From: Flavobacteriaceae bacterium
GTDB taxonomy: Bacteria; Bacteroidota; Bacteroidia; Flavobacteriales; Flavobacteriaceae
DNA length: 19,630 nucleotides
Assembly (NCBI GenBank): GCA_029253805.1
Contig: JAQWYU010000064.1
Location: 1-19,630 of the forward strand
Direction of reading: 5' to 3'
Part shown: one piece after another, positions 8,008-15,163 of the stretch
Position numbering within the stretch: the first letter of the stretch is position 1
Layout: each line of letters opens with the position of its first letter
The notes under the pieces: generated by a model
Database searches by the model: none
Seen by the model: the letters and a program-made list of their open reading frames with translations, nothing else
What the model was told of the DNA's origin: nothing
Program-made: the position numbers and the translations under genes

Positions 8008-9271
8008 TTAGAATATTTTTTAATATTTCAACCATTTTAAAAACATCTTCGAAAGAATTATAAAACGGTACAGGTGCACAACGTATGACATCTGGAGTTC
8101 TCCAGTCAGTTATCACATGTGCCTCTGTAAGTTTTGTGTGTAAAGATTTATTAGCATTTTTAACCTGTATCGATAGTTGACAACCTCGTTGCTTTGGATC
8201 TTTTGGGGTAATGATTGAAATATTCTTATTGTTTAATTTTAGAATAAGATATTCCAAATAGCCAGTAAGTTGTTTTGACTTTTTAGTCAGAGAAGGCATT
8301 CCTACTTCACTAAATAGTGCTAAAGATGCTTTTATTGCAGCCATAGACAAGATAGGAGGGTTACTTAATTGCCAGCCTTCTGCACCTGGAGTGATATCTA
8401 AGGGTTGTCGCATGTCAAAACGTGTTTTTTTATTTTGACTCCACCAACCAGCAAAACGCTTTAAAGTCTGATCGTGTGCGTAACGTTCATGAACGAAAAC
8501 TCCACCCAGACTTCCAGGACCTGAGTTCATATATTTATAAGTACACCATGCAGCAAAGTCTACCCCACTTTGGTGAAGGTTGGGCTGAATGTTTCCAACT
8601 CCATGCGCTAAATCAATACCTACCTTACATCCTTTTTTATGACCTAATTCACAAATTTTTTTTAGATCTAAATATTGTCCCGTGTAGTAATTGACGCCGC
8701 CAATCAAAATTAATGCGATTTCATGACCATGTTTATGAAGTATTGATTCTAGATCCACTATATTTAAAAGTGTCTCACCTTTTCGAGGTGACCATTCAAT
8801 CAAAGACTCTGATGGGTTATGCCCATGGTATTTTAGTTGAGTTTCTACCGCATATCGATCGGATGGAAACGCATCACTCTCAATGAGAATTTTGTATTTT
8901 AACTCATTTGGTTGATAGAAAGAGACCATTAATAAATGTAAGTTTGTTGTTAAAGTATTCATTATGACGACTTCTATGGGTTTGGCACCTACAATTTTAG
9001 CCATTGTTTCTGTAAGAAATTCGTGATATGGCATCCAAGGATTTTTGGCTTCAAAATGACCCTCTACACCCAGGTTAGCCCAGTCATCTAATTCTTGCTG
9101 AATACAGTTTTTAGTTTCTTTAGGCTGGAGACCGAGAGAATTTCCAGTGAAATATAACCATTCTTCTCCATTTTGGTTTTTAGGGATGTGGAACTTAGCA
9201 CGGTAATGAGCCAAAGGATCTTTGAGGTCTTGATCTTTTGCATACTCGATTCCTGGCTTATAACTTGACAA
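8000..9271 (-). CDS. kynU: Kynureninase
   Basis: This 423-residue fold-type I PLP enzyme would cleave 3-hydroxykynurenine (or kynurenine) to 3-hydroxyanthranilate (or anthranilate) and alanine. Typical sequences are YFTGNSLGLQP (40-50), MNTLTTNLHLLM (104-115), FPSDRYA (135-141) and the PLP lysine motif CTYKYMNSGPGS with Lys246. The frame has no ATG near its beginning. I take the TTG at 9271-9269 as start (TTG TCA AGT TAT). No ATG lies between the promoter and this point, and the first internal Met is at about residue 80. No Shine-Dalgarno sequence is visible. It is the first gene of the kynurenine operon, behind a good Bacteroidetes-type promoter, and its stop overlaps the kmo start by eight bases. 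Confidence 0.94.
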   Translation of the reverse strand: MSSYKPGIEYAKDQDLKDPLAHYRAKFHIPKNQNGEEWLYFTGNSLGLQPKETKNCIQQELDDWANLGVEGHFEAKNPWMPYHEFLTETMAKIVGAKPIEVVIMNTLTTNLHLLMVSFYQPNELKYKILIESDAFPSDRYAVETQLKYHGHNPSESLIEWSPRKGETLLNIVDLESILHKHGHEIALILIGGVNYYTGQYLDLKKICELGHKKGCKVGIDLAHGVGNIQPNLHQSGVDFAAWCTYKYMNSGPGSLGGVFVHERYAHDQTLKRFAGWWSQNKKTRFDMRQPLDITPGAEGWQLSNPPILSMAAIKASLALFSEVGMPSLTKKSKQLTGYLEYLILKLNNKNISIITPKDPKQRGCQLSIQVKNANKSLHTKLTEAHVITDWRTPDVIRCAPVPFYNSFEDVFKMVEILKNILNG

Positions 9272-9293
9272 TTCGATTAAATTAGAGTTATTC

Positions 9294-9322
9294 CAAAAAT
9301 AAGCATTTTAGGTTTATAACAA
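9294..9322 (-). promoter_or_regulatory. Promoter of the kynurenine operon (TTG-N18-TATTTTTG)
   Basis: Read on the minus strand there is a TTG -33 element (9322-9320), an 18-base spacer and TATTTTTG (9301-9294). The last is an exact match to the Bacteroidetes -7 consensus TAnnTTTG. It ends 22 bases before the kynU TTG start, implying a leader of roughly 15 bases. The msrA gene ends 25 bases further upstream with no visible terminator, so some read-through is possible. I see no clear operator palindrome. Confidence 0.6.
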
Positions 9323-9347
9323 AATGGATAATTTAAAGTTTGCCACC

Positions 9348-9998
9348 TTATTTTAACAAATGTTTATATTTTCGTTGAAATTTCTTTAATCTTGGAATAG
9401 AAATATTTCTAACATAAGGATTATTTGGATGAAGTCGTTCGAAGTCTTGGTGGTAATCTTCACCTTTCCAGAATTTTAAAAATGGATATACTTCAGCAGC
9501 TATAGTTACATTTAGCTTTTTTGCGAGTTGTTTTTTTTTATTGGTAATTTTTTCTTTTTGATTTTCGTTCTGATAAAAAATAATAGAACGATATTGGGAT
9601 CCATTATCTGGTCCTTGTCCATTAACTTGTGTTATGTCTTGTGATCCAAAATAGACATCTAAAAGAGTTGAAAAGCTAACAATATTTGGGTCATATAATA
9701 CTTCAATAGCTTCCGCGTGCCCAGTTCTTCCTGTATTGCTTAGCTGGTAGGTTGGATGTTCGGTGTGACCTCCTGAATAACCATTAATTACTTCGTTTAC
9801 TCCATTGACACTTTCATAGATTGCCTCGACACACCAAAAGCAACCACTAGCAAAATAGGCTTTGGCTAAGCCATTTTGAACAGGGACTTCAATGGGTTTG
9901 GAATTAATTATAGCTTCTTGCTTTTCGTTAGTTGTATTGGTTTGACAACTTACAATCGTAAGGTTTAAACTTACTATTAATGATAATATCGTCTTCAT
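9348..9998 (-). CDS. msrA: Peptide-methionine (S)-S-oxide reductase MsrA, probable lipoprotein
   Basis: This 216-residue protein would reduce methionine-S-sulfoxide in proteins. The catalytic motif GCFWCVEA is at 52-59, with nucleophile Cys53. The family stretches GYSGGHTEHPTY and GRTGHAEA (substrate region), GSQYRS and KGEDYHQDF are all present. The N-terminus is a lipoprotein signal: a hydrophobic stretch followed by the lipobox IVSC with the lipidated Cys at 18, so the enzyme probably sits in the periplasm on a membrane. The only cysteines are 18, 53 and 56. The C-terminal resolving cysteines of the E. coli type are absent, so Cys56 may resolve, or another thiol may. The start is the ATG at 9998. 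Confidence 0.93.
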   Translation of the reverse strand: MKTILSLIVSLNLTIVSCQTNTTNEKQEAIINSKPIEVPVQNGLAKAYFASGCFWCVEAIYESVNGVNEVINGYSGGHTEHPTYQLSNTGRTGHAEAIEVLYDPNIVSFSTLLDVYFGSQDITQVNGQGPDNGSQYRSIIFYQNENQKEKITNKKKQLAKKLNVTIAAEVYPFLKFWKGEDYHQDFERLHPNNPYVRNISIPRLKKFQRKYKHLLK

Positions 9999-10007
9999 TT
10001 TTTATTT

Positions 10008-10015
10008 CAAAATTA
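10008..10015 (-). promoter_or_regulatory. Possible -7 box (TAATTTTG) before msrA
   Basis: On the minus strand TAATTTTG matches TAnnTTTG and ends nine bases before the msrA ATG. No TTG -33 element is seen at the usual distance, so support is partial. Confidence 0.35.
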
Positions 10016-10055
10016 CATTCCTTTTTTTTTAAAGATGTGAAAGTTATATTAAATA

Positions 10056-10084
10056 AAAAAAGCCTTCATTTTAATGAAGGCTTT
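10056..10084 (-). terminator. Rho-independent terminator after the zinc-ribbon-family gene
   Basis: AAAGCCTTCAT (10059-10069) and ATGAAGGCTTT (10074-10084) form a perfect 11-bp stem with a four-base loop. On the minus strand the stem is followed by a T-rich tract (the complement of 10051-10058). It lies 21 bases after the stop of the gene ending at 10106 and before msrA. Confidence 0.85.
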
Positions 10085-10105
10085 AAAGGAATTGTATTAC
10101 AGTAA

Positions 10106-10885
10106 TTAAAGTTTAGAAAATAGTTTTTCCATTTTTACTTTCTGTTCGTCTGCCAATGTAGCATCAACCAAAATTCTTCCACTATGTTCATCGGTGATAA
10201 TCTTTTTACGTGATGCAATTTCCATTTGAATTTGAGGAGGAATTGTAAAGTATGATCCACCTGATGCACCTCTTTCAATTGGTACAATAGCTAAACCATT
10301 CTTCACACTAGCACGTATTTTTGTATATGAAGCCACTAATCTTGTTTCGATTTTCGTCTTGTAATCATCAGACTTAGAAAGTAATAGTTTTTCTTCTTTT
10401 TCAGTCTCAGCAAGAATTGCATTTAGATCTGATTTTTTGTGCTTTAAATGGGTTTCACGTTCATTTAAGCGTTCAGTTGTTCCAATAATGACCTCATTTT
10501 TTTGTTCAATTTGAGCGCTAAATTCTTTAATGTGCTTTTCAGCTAATTGAATTTCTAATTCTTGGAATTCAACTTCTTTGCTTAATGAGTTAAATTCACG
10601 ATTGTTACGAACGTTTTTTTGTTGTTCGCTATATTTCTTAATCAAACCTTTAGCTTCTTCAATAAGATTCTTTTTTGATTTGATTTGACCATCAACATCG
10701 GATAAACTATCTTGCAATTTCTTGACTCTTAGCTTAAAACCTTCAACATCGTCTTCAAGGTCACGCACTTCCAGCGGGAGTTCGCCGCGTACGTTTCTAA
10801 TTTCATCAATTCTTGAGTCAATTAGTTGTAAATCATAAAGAGCTCTTAATCGTTCCTCTACGGTTAATTCTTTCTTTTTAGCCAT
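10106..10885 (-). CDS. Coiled-coil protein of the C4 zinc-ribbon (zf-RING_7/CT398-like) family, ribbon cysteines lost
   Basis: This 259-residue protein has a long charged coiled coil (about 10-190) and a C-terminal domain with the family core IPPQIQMEI (about 215-223) and SGRILVD (about 235-241). Family members normally carry two CxxC knuckles flanking this core. Here the places read RGASGGS and TDEHSG, so the four expected cysteines are Ser208, Ser211, Asp232 and Ser235. The protein has no cysteine there and should not bind zinc in the usual way. It is co-transcribed with the Nif3-family gene (two bases between them), a pairing seen in many bacteria. The function of the family is unknown; a role in protein or nucleic-acid assembly has only been guessed. 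Confidence 0.82.
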   Translation of the reverse strand: MAKKKELTVEERLRALYDLQLIDSRIDEIRNVRGELPLEVRDLEDDVEGFKLRVKKLQDSLSDVDGQIKSKKNLIEEAKGLIKKYSEQQKNVRNNREFNSLSKEVEFQELEIQLAEKHIKEFSAQIEQKNEVIIGTTERLNERETHLKHKKSDLNAILAETEKEEKLLLSKSDDYKTKIETRLVASYTKIRASVKNGLAIVPIERGASGGSYFTIPPQIQMEIASRKKIITDEHSGRILVDATLADEQKVKMEKLFSKL

Positions 10886-10887
10886 GT

Positions 10888-11982
10888 TTATGTATACTTT
10901 ACGGGATTTGTATTTATCGTTGATAAAACGACTGCAAAATTAGTAATTTTTTTCTTAAGATACGCAACTAAAATATTTTTTATGTGCTGTTCACTTTCAT
11001 AGTGTCCAATATCAATTAACAAAAGTTTGTTCTCCGCTTTAAAAAAATCATGATATTTTAAGTCTGAAGTAATAAAGGCCTGAGCTCCAGATGATTTAGC
11101 AGCATCTATTGCGAAGCTGCCTGAACCCCCTAATACAGCTACTTTTTTGATTTTTGTATTTAATATCCCAGAGTGTCTCACTAAATTAGAGTTAATTTTT
11201 GTTTTGACAAATTTCAAAAATTCAAGACTGCTCATAGGGTTTTCTAATACTCCAAACATTCCTATTCCAATTTGTTGATTAGTGTTTTCAAGTGTAATTA
11301 TTTCATATGCAACTTCTTCATAAGGATGGTTTAGGTTTAACGTTTCTAAAACAAATTTTTCTAGATGTTTTTCAAAACAAATATTAATTTGGATCTCTTT
11401 TTCTTTTTGTAAAATGTGTTTCTTTCCAACAACAGGATTAGAGTTTTCGTTTCCATTAAATGTACCCTCACCGATAACATTAAAACTACTATTGTTGTAA
11501 TTCCCAATAGCTCCAGCTCCAGCTTTAAATAAGGCATTTCTAACAGTTTCAGCATTTTTTTCTGGTACGTAAGTAGTTAGTTGTTTTATTGTACCAGCTT
11601 GTGGGATAAGTACTTTTTTATCCTTTAGTCCAAAAATTTCACAGAGGCCCGCGTTTGAACCTTCAAATGCATTGTCTAATGCAGTATGAATTGCATAAAT
11701 TGCAATTTTATTTTCAATTGCTTTTAAGATTACTCTCTCAACGTAGCTATTTCCAGTTATTTTTTTTAAACCATCAAATATAATTGGGTGAAAGCTAACA
11801 ATCAAGTTACATTTTTTTTCAATCGCTTCATCAATAACTTCTTCAAGTGTATCTAAGGTGACTAGTACACCTGTAAGCTCTGTATTTTTATTTCCAACTA
11901 TAAGGCCTACGTTGTCAAATCTTTCAGCATATGCAGTAGGGGCTAAGTACTCAAGGTGAGTTATAATATCATCAACTATCAT
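10888..11982 (-). CDS. Nif3-like dinuclear metal center protein (YqfO/YbgI family)
   Basis: This 364-residue protein is the long form of the Nif3 family. The two Nif3 halves are split by an inserted PII/CutA-like domain (about 130-235), as in B. subtilis YqfO. Metal-site motifs visible are SFHPIIF with His65, IHTALDNA with His99 and Asp103, and the C-terminal DIGHYESE with His327 and Glu331. The usual HH pair is FH here (Phe64-His65), so one possible ligand is missing. The family forms hexameric toroids. It has been linked to GTP cyclohydrolase-like or regulatory roles, but its real function is unsettled. The start is the ATG at 11982, divergent from lpxK with 45 bases between. The zinc-ribbon-family gene follows two bases after the stop. 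Confidence 0.92.
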   Translation of the reverse strand: MIVDDIITHLEYLAPTAYAERFDNVGLIVGNKNTELTGVLVTLDTLEEVIDEAIEKKCNLIVSFHPIIFDGLKKITGNSYVERVILKAIENKIAIYAIHTALDNAFEGSNAGLCEIFGLKDKKVLIPQAGTIKQLTTYVPEKNAETVRNALFKAGAGAIGNYNNSSFNVIGEGTFNGNENSNPVVGKKHILQKEKEIQINICFEKHLEKFVLETLNLNHPYEEVAYEIITLENTNQQIGIGMFGVLENPMSSLEFLKFVKTKINSNLVRHSGILNTKIKKVAVLGGSGSFAIDAAKSSGAQAFITSDLKYHDFFKAENKLLLIDIGHYESEQHIKNILVAYLKKKITNFAVVLSTINTNPVKYT

Positions 11983-11999
11983 AAATTTTTGTTTAGGAT

Positions 12000-12007
12000 C
12001 AAATATA
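12000..12007 (-). promoter_or_regulatory. Possible -7 box (TATATTTG) before the Nif3-family gene
   Basis: On the minus strand TATATTTG fits TAnnTTTG exactly and ends 17 bases before the ATG. I see no TTG -33 element at the usual distance. It sits in the short divergent region shared with lpxK. Confidence 0.4.
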
Positions 12008-12027
12008 AAATAATTACTTTCGTTGTA

Positions 12028-13041
12028 ATGAAGCTTTTGAGAAAAATATTACTTCCATTTGTACCTATCTACTATGTCGTGGTATTTTTAAGGAATAAAT
12101 TTTATGATTGGTCTTTTTTAAATACTTACTGTTATAATTTTCCAGTGATTTGTGTTGGAAATTTATCAGTTGGGGGAACAGGAAAATCTCCGATGGTTGA
12201 ATATTTGGTTTCATTTTTAAAGAATAAATATCAATTAGCTGCATTAAGTCGTGGATATGGACGTGATTCAAAAGGGTTTATTCTAGCTGACTTACATTCA
12301 ACATCAAAAGTCCTTGGAGATGAACCCTTCCAGTTATTTAATAAGTTTAGAGACATAATAGTTGCTGTTGATTCTGACCGTCAAAATGGATTAGCTCTTT
12401 TAAAAAAAATTAAACCTTCAATTGAAGTAGTATTACTAGACGATGCTTTTCAGCATAGAAGAGTTACTGCAGGGTTGAATATTCTACTTACTACTTTTGA
12501 TCAGCTTTATTGCAATGATTGTGTATTACCTGCAGGAAATTTGAGAGAACCTAAGTCGGGTGCAAAACGAGCACACGCGATTGTTATAACTAAAAGTCCT
12601 CAGAGTTTAACTAAGGATAGTAAATCAAAAATTATAAACCAAATGAATACTCTATCTAATCAGGAGGTTTTTTTTAGTAGTATTCAATATGCTAATGTGA
12701 TAATATCATCTACCTCGACGATTTCTATTGATGAATTAAGGGGTGTTCGTTTTACTTTAGTAACTGGCATTGCAGACCCAACTCCGCTCATTACACATTT
12801 AAAGTCAATAGGGCTATACTTTGATCATTTAAAATTTAAAGACCATCATGAGTTTTCTAATTCAGAACGAGAACTAATTTATTCGAAACCTATAGTTTTG
12901 ACAACAGAAAAAGATTACTCTCGTTTAATTTCTGAAACTCCTAATAAAGTTTATTATTTACCAATTCAATTGGAAATTGACAGATCAGACGCGTTTCAGA
13001 AATTAGTCGAAAGTTACGTTAAAAAAACATTGACTAATTGA
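12028..13041 (+). CDS. lpxK: Tetraacyldisaccharide 4'-kinase LpxK
   Basis: This 337-residue inner-membrane-associated kinase phosphorylates the 4' position of the lipid A disaccharide precursor, a late step of lipid A synthesis. It shows the Walker A loop GNLSVGGTGKSP (44-55), preceded by a hydrophobic N-terminal membrane-association helix (about 6-22). The ALSRGYGRDSKG, GDEPFQLF and LLDDAFQHRRV motifs and a C-terminal FKDHHEFS are also there, all typical of LpxK. The frame is open upstream to 11956. The ATG at 12028 gives the usual N-terminus, and the longer start would run into the Nif3-family gene on the other strand. Its 3' end overlaps the 3' end of lipA by eight bases, tail to tail. Its presence shows a Gram-negative outer membrane. 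Confidence 0.95.
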   Translation: MKLLRKILLPFVPIYYVVVFLRNKFYDWSFLNTYCYNFPVICVGNLSVGGTGKSPMVEYLVSFLKNKYQLAALSRGYGRDSKGFILADLHSTSKVLGDEPFQLFNKFRDIIVAVDSDRQNGLALLKKIKPSIEVVLLDDAFQHRRVTAGLNILLTTFDQLYCNDCVLPAGNLREPKSGAKRAHAIVITKSPQSLTKDSKSKIINQMNTLSNQEVFFSSIQYANVIISSTSTISIDELRGVRFTLVTGIADPTPLITHLKSIGLYFDHLKFKDHHEFSNSERELIYSKPIVLTTEKDYSRLISETPNKVYYLPIQLEIDRSDAFQKLVESYVKKTLTN

Positions 13042-13909
13042 TGTGTTTTTGGGCTTTGTAAGAAGATCTGACCAATGCACTGCTTTCAACATGACGGAAA
13101 CCTAATTCTAATCCAATTGTTTCGTATTCCTTGAACTGATCTGGGGTAATAAACTGCTTGACCGGTAAATGTTTTTTACTTGGCTGTAAGTATTGGCCGA
13201 TAGTGACTACATCTACATCCGCATTTCTAATATCATGTAGTGTTTGAATAATTTCGCTTCGTGTTTCCCCAAGACCAAGCATAAGACCTGTCTTTGTGCG
13301 TTGTTGCCCATTATCTTTTAAGTATTTTAAAACACCAAGACTTTTTTCATATTTAGCCTGAATTCGTACCTCTCTAGTGAGGCGCTTAACGGTCTCCATG
13401 TTGTGAGAAACAACTTCTGGGGCAACTTTAATAATTCGGTCAATATGTTTTTCAATCCCCTGAAAATCTGGTATTAAAGTTTCCATTGTTGTATTTGGGT
13501 TCATGCGTCTAACCGCTTTAACTGTTTCAGCCCACATAATACTTCCCATATCTTTAAGGTCATCTCTGTCAACGCTTGTAAGAACAGCGTGTTTGATATT
13601 CATTATTTTGATTGATCTTGCCACTTTTTCAGGCTCATCCCAATCAATATTTTCTGGTCGCCCCGTTTTAACTCCACAAAACCCACAAGATCGAGTACAA
13701 ATATTTCCTAAAATCATAAATGTAGCGGTCCCTTCGCCCCAGCATTCACCCATATTTGGGCAACTTCCAGAGGTGCAAATAGTATTAAGCTTATATTTGT
13801 CGACAAGACCTCTTAGTTCAGTGTATTTTTTGCCAGTAGGCAGTTTTACACGAAGCCATTTAGGTTTGGATTGCCGAATAACCGGATCTGAAAGAGTATC
13901 AACAGCCAT
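13034..13909 (-). CDS. lipA: Lipoyl synthase LipA
   Basis: This 291-residue radical SAM enzyme inserts two sulfurs into protein-bound octanoyl groups to make lipoyl cofactors for 2-oxoacid dehydrogenases and the glycine cleavage system. Both iron-sulfur sites are visible. The auxiliary cluster cysteines are 45, 50 and 56 (CTSGSCPNMGEC), and the radical SAM CxxxCxxC cysteines are 71, 75 and 78 (CTRSCGFC). The C-terminal RSSY motif that supplies a serine ligand to the auxiliary cluster is present (VRSSYKA). The length is normal. The start is the ATG at 13909, 18 bases after a -7 box. The Nramp-type gene ends 45 bases upstream on the same strand. Confidence 0.97.
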   Translation of the reverse strand: MAVDTLSDPVIRQSKPKWLRVKLPTGKKYTELRGLVDKYKLNTICTSGSCPNMGECWGEGTATFMILGNICTRSCGFCGVKTGRPENIDWDEPEKVARSIKIMNIKHAVLTSVDRDDLKDMGSIMWAETVKAVRRMNPNTTMETLIPDFQGIEKHIDRIIKVAPEVVSHNMETVKRLTREVRIQAKYEKSLGVLKYLKDNGQQRTKTGLMLGLGETRSEIIQTLHDIRNADVDVVTIGQYLQPSKKHLPVKQFITPDQFKEYETIGLELGFRHVESSALVRSSYKAQKHIN

Positions 13910-13927
13910 AAATTCAATTTATAAATA

Positions 13928-13960
13928 CAAAGATACAAAGTATTATTAAAAAAATTACAA
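13928..13960 (-). promoter_or_regulatory. Promoter of lipA (TTG-N22-TATCTTTG)
   Basis: Read on the minus strand, TTG (13960-13958) is followed after 22 bases by TATCTTTG (13935-13928), an exact TAnnTTTG match. The spacer is at the long end of the range. The box ends 18 bases before the lipA ATG. Confidence 0.45.
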
Positions 13961-15163
13961 AATTGTAAGATACCATACACTAAAACAAATCAAAAATAGA
14001 ATACCAAAATAGCTTAAGATATGCATGAATCTTGAAGGATGATATTGTTTTGGAGTGTGTTTACTAGAAATTAGAATGTAATTAGCTAATGCATAAAATG
14101 GAGCAGTTAAAAATGAGATAATTGTAGCAACTTTAATTAATCCACCCATATTTGAATTAAAATAAAAAATAATAATTAAAGTTCCAAGAATAAGTGCTAA
14201 ACTCCACCACAAATAGCCCTTTTTTAAACGTTTTCTAAATATTAGTTCAATAGTTTTATTCATAGTTCTTGGGGATGCATCAAGGGTTGTTATAGTAGTG
14301 CTAAACATAGTTGTTAATGCGGCGACTCCAATTAGTAAATAGGCCCAGCTTCCAATATTTTGAGTGTACATTTCTATAAACTGTACAGAAAAAACTCCTG
14401 CACTGCTACTAAAGCTAGTTCCAGTGGCATGCATGGTTAGGGCTCCAAGACTTACAAAGCAAATTCCTAATACTATTGTGCCTATGTATCCAATATTAAA
14501 ATCTAGAAGTGTTGTTTTAGAATCTAGTTTGTTTACAGAATTTCTTTCCTTCTCTATAGTCCATATGGAATGCCACACTGAGATATCTAATGGTGCTGGC
14601 ATCCATCCCATAAAGGCGATTAAAAATGTAATTTCTATACTTCCTTTTGGGATATATTGAGCAATTTGAATAGTGCCATTAAAATTACAAAATACCATTA
14701 ACGTTGCAGCTAAAGTGGTTAAGGTTAGCGTGATAACAATGACTTTAATTAAAACATCTAATAATTTGTATTTTCCAATATTCAAAATAATGAAGCAAAG
14801 GCTAAGAATGACAACAGTCCAAATCTTCACACTTATTAGATCTCCAAAAATTGTAGTAGCTATCCCTGCAGTTACGATAGATACTGCTGACTGAATCGTA
14901 AACATGGTGAAGAACGTTAAGATTCCGTAAATTTTCAAAACCCCTTTACCAAGTTTTTGGTATCCTTCTAATAGACTCTCTCCAGTTGCACTTGCATATC
15001 GAGGTCCATACTGAAAAAATGGGTATTTGATTAAATGAATTATTAATAAAGCCCAAAGTAAACTAAATCCAAAATCCGCTCCAGATCGGGTGCACTGTAC
15101 TAAGTGCGAGACTCCAATAGCAGCACCAGCAAAAAGTAGTCCTGGCCCTAGTTTTTGAATCAC
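13955..15163 (-). CDS. Nramp-type transporter, divergent member lacking the DPGN motif
   Basis: This 402-residue integral membrane protein has about eleven hydrophobic segments and the overall Nramp (SLC11) pattern, starting QKLGPGLLFAGAAIG. In canonical proton-coupled Mn/Fe importers, helix 1 carries DPGN and helix 6 carries MPH. Here the helix 1 site reads GVSHLVQ (17-23), with no aspartate, and the helix 6 site reads GWMPAPLD (186-193). It therefore belongs to a divergent Nramp-related group whose substrate cannot be told from sequence; metal uptake is likely but not certain. The start codon is GTG at 15163-15161, overlapping the TGA of the upstream sigma factor gene (GTGA), so the two are very probably translationally coupled. 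No ATG is available near the start. Confidence 0.82.
   Translation of the reverse strand: MIQKLGPGLLFAGAAIGVSHLVQCTRSGADFGFSLLWALLIIHLIKYPFFQYGPRYASATGESLLEGYQKLGKGVLKIYGILTFFTMFTIQSAVSIVTAGIATTIFGDLISVKIWTVVILSLCFIILNIGKYKLLDVLIKVIVITLTLTTLAATLMVFCNFNGTIQIAQYIPKGSIEITFLIAFMGWMPAPLDISVWHSIWTIEKERNSVNKLDSKTTLLDFNIGYIGTIVLGICFVSLGALTMHATGTSFSSSAGVFSVQFIEMYTQNIGSWAYLLIGVAALTTMFSTTITTLDASPRTMNKTIELIFRKRLKKGYLWWSLALILGTLIIIFYFNSNMGGLIKVATIISFLTAPFYALANYILISSKHTPKQYHPSRFMHILSYFGILFLICFSVWYLTIL

Noticed and set aside
10059..10084. Perfect inverted repeat as an operator or transposon end
   Set aside because: The T tract on the minus side and the position just after a stop codon make it a standard terminator.
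11956..12027. Extended N-terminus of LpxK from 11956
   Set aside because: It would overlap the Nif3 gene on the other strand and adds residues not seen in LpxK; the ATG at 12028 gives the normal N-terminus.
13503..13949. 148-codon open frame on the plus strand
   Set aside because: It lies opposite the well-supported lipA gene, has no family resemblance, and its hydrophobic pattern is what an antisense frame gives.
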